From Splendidivirga corallicola (lineage in GTDB: Bacteria; Bacteroidota; Bacteroidia; Cytophagales; Cyclobacteriaceae), in the NCBI GenBank assembly GCA_030442035.1, contig JAUJEA010000016.1, positions 62,001 to 126,000 on the forward strand: a stretch of 64,000 nt of DNA, read 5' to 3'. Numbering within the stretch: the first letter of the stretch is position 1; each line of letters opens with the position of its first letter. The notes beneath the pieces are model-generated. The model saw nothing but the letters and a program-made list of their open reading frames with translations, was not told where the DNA came from and searched no databases. Positions 55,234 to 61,928 of this stretch are shown here, one piece after another. The position numbers and the translations under genes are program-made.

Positions 55234-55356
55234 AAACCAACGATTGATAGAAAGTAGTATGACCCTTCGTTGGTTTAATCTTCAAAATTAGAAAGGGGCC
55301 AATCGATTAAATTGGTTTGTGGGTAGGTCCGGGGGTGGTTCTCCGGGCCTTTTGTT
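55234..55356 (+). ncRNA. Candidate small RNA with three hairpins and its own terminator
   Basis: Three consecutive plus-strand hairpins: a perfect 10-bp stem (55234-55243 with 55267-55276, 23-nt loop), a 5-bp stem CCAAT/ATTGG (55299-55303 with 55311-55315), and a GC-rich 8-bp stem (55325-55332 with 55343-55350) followed by TTTTGTTTATT, a good Rho-independent terminator. No plus-strand gene precedes it; both flanking genes run leftward, so the terminator belongs to something else. A near-match -7 box (TAGTATTG, 55222-55229) lies just upstream. Not 4.5S, tmRNA or RNase P RNA by sequence. Confidence 0.45.
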
Positions 55357-55374
55357 TATTATATTGTAAACAAT

Positions 55375-55402
55375 AAAGGCCCTGATTTTCATCAGAGCCT
55401 TT
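55375..55402. terminator. Terminator after secG
   Basis: A 12-bp stem with one mismatch (55375-55386 with 55391-55402) and a TTTC loop. On the minus strand it is followed by ATTGTTTAC-type T-rich sequence and ends the miaB/lptE/secG run 20 bp after the secG stop. It can also stop plus-strand transcripts. Confidence 0.7.
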
Positions 55403-55421
55403 TACCTAAGTTTTTTTATAG

Positions 55422-55805
55422 TTAGTTATTACCTGTAGTATCACTATTGGTAGTGCCCTCCGTTGCATTGCCATCACCCTGAGTTGCATTATCCAAATCG
55501 CCCACGCCATCAAGACTGGGGAGCACTGCTCGATCTTCCGCCCTGTCAATATTAGGGCTACTGGATTGAGTACCTGTATTTTTTGGTATAAAGAAGGTAG
55601 TTGATAATGTTAAAACTAAAAGCGCAATCGCTAAGGTCCATGTTGCCTTTTCTAGGAAATCACCGGTTTTTTTTACCCCCATGATCTGGCTGGTAGAGGA
55701 GCCTCCGAATTGGCTGGATAGTCCACCTCCCTTTGAGTTTTGGGCCAAAACGACCAAAACCAACAAAACACAAACAATTACAATAAAGATTATGATGGTA
55801 TTCAT
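55422..55805 (-). CDS. secG: Preprotein translocase subunit SecG
   Basis: A 127-residue protein. TM1 (IIIFIVIVCVLLVLVVLAQ), the conserved NSKGGGLSSQFGGSSTSQIM loop, GVKKTGDFLEKATWTLAIAL and TM2 make a normal SecG. After the second TM comes a polar Asn/Asp/Thr/Gly-rich tail (about 80-127), common in Bacteroidota. SecG assists SecYE in protein export. It begins 1 bp after the stop of the upstream gene. Last gene of the leftward run. Confidence 0.95.
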   Translation of the reverse strand: MNTIIIFIVIVCVLLVLVVLAQNSKGGGLSSQFGGSSTSQIMGVKKTGDFLEKATWTLAIALLVLTLSTTFFIPKNTGTQSSSPNIDRAEDRAVLPSLDGVGDLDNATQGDGNATEGTTNSDTTGNN

Positions 55806-55806
55806 T

Positions 55807-57093
55807 TTAATTCTTTTCCTTTTCTAATTCTTCTATCTGGGTTGCAAAGTAAGCCTTTTTTTGAGGAAACTTCCAAATTAACTTCTTATAAATGTCTTTA
55901 GCTTTGTCAATTTTACCCTGTTTGACCATAATAATCGCCAGGTTCTCGGATATGAGATCTTCTTTCACTTCTGTACTGCTCTTTGAAAGATCATCCTGGG
56001 GTTTCTCATCCTCTTTAGCAGGAGTACGTCGCTTGGTCAGCGTTGATTCCTTTTCTATAAAATCATCAATGATTTTGATTTGATCCTTACTTTTTTGGCT
56101 TTTTACTTCCCGTTTCTGTTTTTTTTTTACCTCATCAATGACATCTTCAGCACTTTTTCTTCTAGTTGTTGCTTTTTTTTTCGGTTGTGAGGTGGTTTTG
56201 GTTGTTGTTTTTGAGGCCGCTGTTGTTTTACGCGGTGTAGTGGTCTTACTGGAAGCGGCCGTTGTTTTTTTCTTTGTGGTTGCAGTAGTCTTTTTTGCTT
56301 GTGTGCTGCTAGCTTTGGAACTGGTAGTTTTAGCCTTTGTAGTACCGGTTCTGGAGGTAGTACTTGTCGATTTGGCTTTGGTGGAAGCTGCCGTTGTTTT
56401 TCTAGTAGTGGTTTTCTTTACTGCAGGTTTCTCTTCCTTTTTTTCTTCTTTGAATTCGGTTTTTCTATTCTTAAGTGCCTTCAGGTTAGCTTCAAGCTCT
56501 GCATAGATAGAATCTTTTTCTTCAGCACTTTTATCATCATTTGTGACAACCTCAGCCTGGAGTTTTTTAGCGTCTGTTTTTACTTCAAAATCAGACATAC
56601 GTTCAGTAACCTTATCCTTTTTTATCTCTTCTGTTTCAGAAGGCTTATCTTCCTCTTTGGCTTCGGCTGTAGTTTCAGGCTCGGTTACCGCTTCAATTTT
56701 TTCTTCTGTTTTATTGTCTTCCGGTTGTGTTTCCTCAACTTTCGTTTCTTCAGCTTTCACTTCAGTTTTTTCGGCCTCTTCAGAAACAATAGGTTGCTCC
56801 TTATCAGCTTTACTCTCCTCATTAACAACTGCAGGCTCCGCTACTACTTCGGAGGTATGGAATCTATCTTCAATGATAGCTTTCAGGACATTTCGATCAA
56901 TGATACTAATTGCAGCTTGTCCGAGTTTGTCCTGATGACCGAGCAATTTGCTGTCATGAAAAGCTTTTGCAATTAATATGTGCCCTACCTGAAAGTAAGG
57001 ATGATCATTCACCTCATCTTTTAATTCTTCAAGATCACTGGACGAAATCGTAGCGGGATTATTGATAAGAGAGAAGAGTTTTTCTTTGTTCAC
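55807..57093 (-). CDS. Basic Lys/Thr/Ser-repeat protein with TPR-like C-terminus
   Basis: A 428-residue protein in three parts. N-terminal about 75 residues are ordered (LFSLINNPATISSSDLEELK, HILIAKAFHDSKLLGHQDKL) as in tetratricopeptide proteins of this genome context. An acidic Glu-rich stretch (about 85-165) follows. A strongly basic Lys/Thr/Ser/Ala low-complexity part (about 210-320, for example AKKTTATTKKKTTAASSKTT) resembles histone H1-type tails. The last 50 residues are a TPR-like pair (ENLAIIMVKQGKIDKAKDIY). It lies between lptE and secG, 1 bp from the latter. Role unknown; nucleic-acid or polyanion binding by the basic tract is inference. Confidence 0.8.
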   Translation of the reverse strand: MNKEKLFSLINNPATISSSDLEELKDEVNDHPYFQVGHILIAKAFHDSKLLGHQDKLGQAAISIIDRNVLKAIIEDRFHTSEVVAEPAVVNEESKADKEQPIVSEEAEKTEVKAEETKVEETQPEDNKTEEKIEAVTEPETTAEAKEEDKPSETEEIKKDKVTERMSDFEVKTDAKKLQAEVVTNDDKSAEEKDSIYAELEANLKALKNRKTEFKEEKKEEKPAVKKTTTRKTTAASTKAKSTSTTSRTGTTKAKTTSSKASSTQAKKTTATTKKKTTAASSKTTTPRKTTAASKTTTKTTSQPKKKATTRRKSAEDVIDEVKKKQKREVKSQKSKDQIKIIDDFIEKESTLTKRRTPAKEDEKPQDDLSKSSTEVKEDLISENLAIIMVKQGKIDKAKDIYKKLIWKFPQKKAYFATQIEELEKEKN

Positions 57094-57136
57094 AGTTTAT
57101 AGACTTGGTGAAATAACAGTTTAAATATAGCAAAAT

Positions 57137-57688
57137 TTACCAATTGGCAACAGTAGCATTGAATATATCGAGGACAATCTGATCGAAGATAGTCTCAATT
57201 AAACGATCTTCTTCAGTGGAAAGATCAGATTCTGTTTCGTAATCGTCATAGAATGAAAAGGATCTGTTAAAGTCTTCTTCTTCGTTCTGTGTGTTAATAT
57301 AAGAGACCTTCACGGTAATAGTCAGTCTGGTGAGTGCTGCCTGATCAGAGATATCATCGCTTCCCGAAGCTCGTGGAGCGACCGGAGTGAAATTATAGCC
57401 TACGATCTCACCTTCAATTTGCAAATCAGCATCATCTCCGTCTGTCAATACACTAAGTTGTGTGTTTTGCTGGTAAAAGTCACGAAGGCCCTCAGTAAAG
57501 GTATTGCTCAATGTGGGTGGGCCATCTCCTGACAGGTTTTCAAAGAATTTTACGGATATCGTTTTAGTGGTGGCATAATCGATTGAAACACCAGTAAATG
57601 AGTAAAATTTACAGCTTTCAAAGCATGTCAGAGGGATTAATAGTAAAACTGGAACGAAAAAAGAAAGCCATCTATTCTTCAATTTCAT
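57137..57688 (-). CDS. LptE-family lipopolysaccharide assembly lipoprotein
   Basis: About 183 residues from the ATG at 57688 (MKLKNRWLSFFVPVLLLIPL), with a lipobox-like end LTCFESCKF and a probable acylated Cys. The start overlaps the preceding regulator gene by 17 bp. The mature part (YATTKTISVKFFENLSGDGP, LSNTFTEGLRDFYQ, LQIEGEIVGYNFTPVAPRAS, RLTITVKVSYIN) is the LptE fold as seen in Bacteroidota. LptE plugs the LptD barrel that inserts LPS in the outer membrane. lptD is not in the window. Confidence 0.85.
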   Translation of the reverse strand: MKLKNRWLSFFVPVLLLIPLTCFESCKFYSFTGVSIDYATTKTISVKFFENLSGDGPPTLSNTFTEGLRDFYQQNTQLSVLTDGDDADLQIEGEIVGYNFTPVAPRASGSDDISDQAALTRLTITVKVSYINTQNEEEDFNRSFSFYDDYETESDLSTEEDRLIETIFDQIVLDIFNATVANW

Positions 57689-58928
57689 ATTGCTTGATTT
57701 TACGGTACAATGTTCTTTCCGATATCCCCAAATCTTGTGCCGCATATTTTCTTTTATTATTATTTTTTTTCAATGCTTTGATAATCAGTTCTTTCTCTTT
57801 TTTCTCAATAGAGAGCGATTCATCTTCATCTTCTGTTTCATGCATCACATCCTCAATTTTATCAGGATCATAGGTTTGCTCTGATGTTGTTTTAGGCTCC
57901 AACCAAACAGGCTGCGGCTCAATATCTTCAGGAGAACTGCTTTCCGCTATATTACTAAAGAGGTCCTGGTGTTCTTTCAGGATCTGAGCATCATAATTCT
58001 CGTTTTGAATAACATCCTTCACCAGCTTCTTAAGATCATTCACATCCTTTCGCATTTCGAAAAGTATTTTATACAGTAGATCTCTCTCTGACAACTCATC
58101 ACCATTTGCTCCTGTGTACAAAGCAGGCATATTTCTGCTTACCTGAGGCAGATATTTTCTTAGTGTATTGGCATCGATTTCTCGCTCTGTTTCAAGCACG
58201 GATATTTGTTCAGCCAGATTTTTCAATTGGCGAATATTTCCGGGGAAAGGAAACTGTAATAAGATTTCTTTAGCTTCAGGTGCGAGCTGAATAGGCTTTG
58301 CCCGATATTTTTCTGAATAATCAGCGGCAAATTTTCTAAAAAGTAAATAGATATCTTCTCCGCGATCTCTTAGAGGAGGAATTTTAATTGGTACGGTGTT
58401 CAATCGATAATAAAGGTCTTCACGAAACTTGCCTTTTTCTACCGACTGATAAAGATCCACATTGGTTGCAGCCACAACACGCACATCGGTTTTTTGTACT
58501 TTGGAAGAACCAACCTTAATGAACTCACCATTTTCAAGAACTCTTAACAACCGGGCTTGTGTTCCCATGGGCATTTCACCAATTTCATCAAGAAAGATGG
58601 TGCCTTTGTTGGTTACTTCAAAATATCCCTTTCTGGCTTCTGTGGCTCCTGTAAATGATCCCTTTTCGTGACCAAAAAGCTCGGAGTCAATGGTGCCTTC
58701 AGGAATGGCACCACAGTTGATTGCGATAAACGGACCATGTTTTCTTGCGCTCAGGCTATGGATGATTTTGGAAAAAGATTCCTTACCACTGCCACTTTCA
58801 CCTGTAATCAAAACAGTCATATCAGTGGGGGCCACCTGACTTGCTTTTTTTATGGCAAGATTGAGCAGGGGGGAATTACCAATGATCCCAAATCTTTGTT
58901 TTATACTTAAAAGTTCAACGTCTCTCAC
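57672..58928 (-). CDS. Sigma54-interacting transcriptional activator, no receiver domain
   Basis: A 418-residue protein without a receiver or other sensor domain: the AAA+ domain starts at once (QRFGIIGNSPLLNLAIKKAS). Walker A GESGSGKESFSKII, the sigma54 loop GSFTGA in KGSFTGATEARKGYFE, Walker B GTIFLDEIG, arginine finger FREDLYYRLNTVPIKIPPLR. A linker with a Glu/Asp-rich stretch leads to a Fis-type helix-turn-helix (KYAAQDLGISERTLYRKIKQ). Constitutive activity or control by partner proteins is likely. It is downstream of miaB and overlaps lptE, so it may regulate envelope genes, as seen in related genomes. Confidence 0.92.
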   Translation of the reverse strand: MRDVELLSIKQRFGIIGNSPLLNLAIKKASQVAPTDMTVLITGESGSGKESFSKIIHSLSARKHGPFIAINCGAIPEGTIDSELFGHEKGSFTGATEARKGYFEVTNKGTIFLDEIGEMPMGTQARLLRVLENGEFIKVGSSKVQKTDVRVVAATNVDLYQSVEKGKFREDLYYRLNTVPIKIPPLRDRGEDIYLLFRKFAADYSEKYRAKPIQLAPEAKEILLQFPFPGNIRQLKNLAEQISVLETEREIDANTLRKYLPQVSRNMPALYTGANGDELSERDLLYKILFEMRKDVNDLKKLVKDVIQNENYDAQILKEHQDLFSNIAESSSPEDIEPQPVWLEPKTTSEQTYDPDKIEDVMHETEDEDESLSIEKKEKELIIKALKKNNNKRKYAAQDLGISERTLYRKIKQYEIEE

Positions 58929-58990
58929 AGATTAATTTTTTGTTGTTTTCAAAACCATCTGTTTCATTAACAGATCGCCTCCATTTATTG

Positions 58991-60454
58991 TTATACAACA
59001 ACTTCACCAAACAATGTTGCTGCCGAGCAATCATTGACCATAACGTTTACATAATCTCCTTTTTTGAATTTTCCTTTTGGAAAAATAACTACTTTATTAG
59101 CAGTATTTCTCCCTTGAAGATGTTCCTTTGATCTTTTAGAATATCCCTCGATCAAAACTTCATGAACTTTGTTCAGATCTTTTTGATTTCGTTCCAAGGA
59201 GTGTGCCTGCTGCCGATCTATAATTTCTTGCAGTCTCCTTTTCTTGGTTTCTAATGGAATGTCGTCCTGATACTTTTTGGCGGCCAGTGTTCCTGGTCGC
59301 TCCGAATAGAAGAACATATAGGAGAAATCATATTTTACCAAATCCATTAATGATAACGTATCCTGATGTTCGTCTTCTGTTTCCGTACAAAAACCGGTAA
59401 TCATATCTGAGGATATACCACATGCCTCCCCAAGAATATTCCGGATAGCCTCGACGCGATTCAAATACCAAGCCCTATCATAAGTCCTGTTCATGAGTTC
59501 CAATACCCTGCTGTTCCCACTTTGCACAGGTAAGTGAATGTATTTACAAATATTCTCATACTTTTTCATAGTATGCAGCACCTCATCGGTAATGTCTTTA
59601 GGGTGAGAGGTTGAGAATCTCACCCGTAGCAGAGGATCGACTTTTGCAACCATTTCCAAAAGATTGGCAAAATTGACCACATTGGTTTCTCCGGCTCGTT
59701 CGATCTGCGCCTTTCCTTTCAGGTCCTGATTAGATGACCATTTGTAAGAATCTACATTCTGACCGAGTAGTGTAACTTCGCGATAACCTTGTTGAAATAA
59801 ATCTCTTGCTTCATTTACAATGGAATGAGGGTCCCGGCTTCTTTCCCTTCCTCTGGTGAAGGGAACTACACAGAAAGAACACATATTGTCACAGCCCCGC
59901 ATAATAGAAATAAAAGCCGTAATTCCATTTGAATTTAATCGTACCGGACTTATATCAGCATATGTTTCTTCTCTCGACAAAAATGTATTGACTGCTTTCT
60001 CTCCATTATCCACTTCTTTCACAAGATTGGGTAGATCTCTGTAAGAATCAGGGCCGGCAACAAGATCAACAATCTTTTCTTCTTCCAATAATTTGGTTTT
60101 CAGTCTTTCTGCCATACAACCAAGTACACCAACCGTTAGCGCCGGTTTTTCTTTTTTGACCTTGTTGAAATGGTTCAGTCTGTTTCGTACTGTTTGTTCC
60201 GCTTTTTCCCGGATGGAGCAAGTATTCAGAAAAATGACATCTGCATCGTTGAAATCCGATGTGGTGTCAAAGCCCTCTTTTTCCATGATTGAGGTAACAA
60301 TCTCACTGTCGGAGAAATTCATTTGACATCCATAACTTTCAATATATAGTTTTCTGTTTTTGCCAGTATTCTGATCTTTGGAAATTTTGACTACTTCACA
60401 GGCCTCCTGCTCTTCAGGATTGATAATATCGATATTTTTAATGAGGTTCTCCAT
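58991..60454 (-). CDS. miaB: tRNA-2-methylthio-N6-dimethylallyladenosine synthase
   Basis: A 487-residue radical-SAM methylthiotransferase. The UPF0004 domain has its cluster cysteines C43 (YGCQMNFSD), C79 (LNTCSIRE) and C113 (LGCMAERL). The radical-SAM cluster is C188, C192 and C195 ([19 protein letters not shown]). A TRAM domain closes the protein. It adds the methylthio group to i6A37 of tRNAs reading UNN codons. First gene of the leftward run; a perfect -7 box lies 39 bp upstream. The regulator gene follows after 62 bp. Confidence 0.96.
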   Translation of the reverse strand: MENLIKNIDIINPEEQEACEVVKISKDQNTGKNRKLYIESYGCQMNFSDSEIVTSIMEKEGFDTTSDFNDADVIFLNTCSIREKAEQTVRNRLNHFNKVKKEKPALTVGVLGCMAERLKTKLLEEEKIVDLVAGPDSYRDLPNLVKEVDNGEKAVNTFLSREETYADISPVRLNSNGITAFISIMRGCDNMCSFCVVPFTRGRERSRDPHSIVNEARDLFQQGYREVTLLGQNVDSYKWSSNQDLKGKAQIERAGETNVVNFANLLEMVAKVDPLLRVRFSTSHPKDITDEVLHTMKKYENICKYIHLPVQSGNSRVLELMNRTYDRAWYLNRVEAIRNILGEACGISSDMITGFCTETEDEHQDTLSLMDLVKYDFSYMFFYSERPGTLAAKKYQDDIPLETKKRRLQEIIDRQQAHSLERNQKDLNKVHEVLIEGYSKRSKEHLQGRNTANKVVIFPKGKFKKGDYVNVMVNDCSAATLFGEVVV

Positions 60455-60492
60455 TCAAAAAAATCCTTATAACAATGATCCGAATTATCCTG

Positions 60493-60500
60493 CAAAGATA
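60493..60500 (-). promoter_or_regulatory. Bacteroidota -7 box (TATCTTTG) for miaB
   Basis: On the minus strand TATCTTTG matches TAnnTTTG exactly, 39 bp upstream of the miaB ATG. A TTG (60523-60525 on the minus strand) lies 22 bp further upstream, a tolerable -33 element. Confidence 0.6.
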
Positions 60501-60699
60501 ATTATAAGCTTCAAAAAAGTGACAATCTGTCAGGGAAATATTAGTAATACCTATAGGCAATTTGACAAGAATTGTAATAAAAATATAGGTGTTTGTACAT
60601 GTATTTTTCACCATTACAATTGAAACCCCGATTTCTGTGGTTCATCCATAAATTTTTCCGTTCGAGTAAATTCGTAACCCTTTTAATGGTGATCCGGTA

Positions 60700-60707
60700 T
60701 ACCTTTG
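60700..60707 (+). promoter_or_regulatory. Bacteroidota -7 box (TACCTTTG) for the RND efflux operon
   Basis: TACCTTTG matches TAnnTTTG exactly, 33 bp upstream of the adaptor ATG at 60741, giving a leader of about 25 nt. The same 8-mer is found before pckA and the adhesin operon. Confidence 0.55.
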
Positions 60708-60740
60708 AGATATATTTATATTAATAATTAACCCAAACAA

Positions 60741-61928
60741 ATGGCTACAAGAAGGATTATCATTGTTCTTATTGGTCTCGGAATTATTGTTGGTTCTATA
60801 TTTATCATGGGAGCACTGGTTTCGATGAAAAAAGACCCTGAAAAGAAGACACAGGCTGAGATAAAAAGATACGTCAAAACCGAGCCTGTGAGGTATTCTA
60901 ATATCAACACGGAAATAGCAGCATACGGAAGGGTCAGGACGGCTGAATCTTTGGATTTGATAGCAGAAGTTTCAGGGAGGATGTTTGCAGGACCTTTTCC
61001 TTTGAAAGAAGGTCAGCGATTTAAAAGAGGTGATCTACTCTTTAGGATCGATGATACGGAGTCCAAACTCAACTTGCAGTCACAGAAGAGTAATTTTTTG
61101 AGAGATCTAGCGGCTATATTACCGGATCTGAAAATCGATTTCTCCGAAAATTATACGCAATGGAACAGCTATTTTGAATCGATTGATCTCAATAAATCGC
61201 TGCCGGAATTGCCTGCTTATAAATCTCAAAAAGAAAAAACATTTCTGGCAACAAAAAGTATTTTCAGTAATTATTATTCAATAAAGAGTGCTGAAGCTAA
61301 TTTAAGAAAGTATCACTTTTATGCTCCTTTTGATGGCAATATTTCATTGGTGAATTTACAGTCTGGCTCCTATGTTAATCCGGGCAATAATATCGGAAGG
61401 ATTATCAGGTCGGGGAGATTAGAGCTAAAAGTAGCCGTAGAGACCAAAGATATCGGATGGATCCAAAAGGGCACCAACGTTAAGGTGAATGCCGAAAATA
61501 GTGATGTTCCCTGGAAAGGTATTATTACCAGAATTGGAGAGTTTGTAAATCAGAATACCCAATCGATCGATGTTTTCATTGCTATTGAGCCTAATGGCAA
61601 CGCACTGTACGATGGTCAATATTTAAAATCTGCCATTCCGGCTAAATCTATCGAACGAGGTATGATCATTCCCAGGAATGCCATTTTCAATGAGAATGAG
61701 GTTTTTGTTTTACAGGATACTGTTCTCAAAGTAAGGCGGATAAATATTCATAAGCTCAATCCTGAAACTGTAGTTTTCTCCGGCCTGGAAGAAGGTTTGG
61801 ATCTTGTTACGGAGCCACTTGTGAATGCTCATAACAATATGAAGGCCTATAAGCTGGAAGAGAAAAAAGATATTAATTTGGAAAAAAAGGTTGTCGATAC
61901 ACAAACCGTTAAAAGCTCAAATCCATGA
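60741..61928 (+). CDS. RND efflux periplasmic adaptor (membrane fusion protein)
   Basis: A 395-residue protein. An N-terminal membrane anchor (IIIVLIGLGIIVGSIFIMG) is followed by a lipoyl/barrel-sandwich half (VAxGxVR-type: IAAYGRVRTAESLDLIAEVS), a short helical hairpin (about 115-190), the second lipoyl half (YHFYAPFDGNISLVNLQSGS YV) and beta-barrel parts (LKVAVETKDIGWIQKGTNVK). It links the inner-membrane RND pump to an outer-membrane channel. The pump gene overlaps it by four bases (ATGA). The C-terminal tail is Lys-rich. Confidence 0.9.
   Translation: MATRRIIIVLIGLGIIVGSIFIMGALVSMKKDPEKKTQAEIKRYVKTEPVRYSNINTEIAAYGRVRTAESLDLIAEVSGRMFAGPFPLKEGQRFKRGDLLFRIDDTESKLNLQSQKSNFLRDLAAILPDLKIDFSENYTQWNSYFESIDLNKSLPELPAYKSQKEKTFLATKSIFSNYYSIKSAEANLRKYHFYAPFDGNISLVNLQSGSYVNPGNNIGRIIRSGRLELKVAVETKDIGWIQKGTNVKVNAENSDVPWKGIITRIGEFVNQNTQSIDVFIAIEPNGNALYDGQYLKSAIPAKSIERGMIIPRNAIFNENEVFVLQDTVLKVRRINIHKLNPETVVFSGLEEGLDLVTEPLVNAHNNMKAYKLEEKKDINLEKKVVDTQTVKSSNP

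Larger units (their letters stand above)
54979..55421. other. 443-bp intergenic region with a structured RNA candidate
   Basis: No protein gene is supported between the S9 peptidase start and the secG end. The left 200 bp must hold the S9 promoter, but no perfect -7 box is seen. The right part carries the three-hairpin element (55234-55356) and the secG terminator (55375-55402). Confidence 0.5.

Noticed and set aside
56138-56976. Plus-strand frames with very hydrophobic or Phe/Ser-rich translations
   Set aside because: They are the antisense of the Lys/Thr/Ser/Glu-rich protein (AAA/GAA codons become TTT/TTC) and have no independent support.
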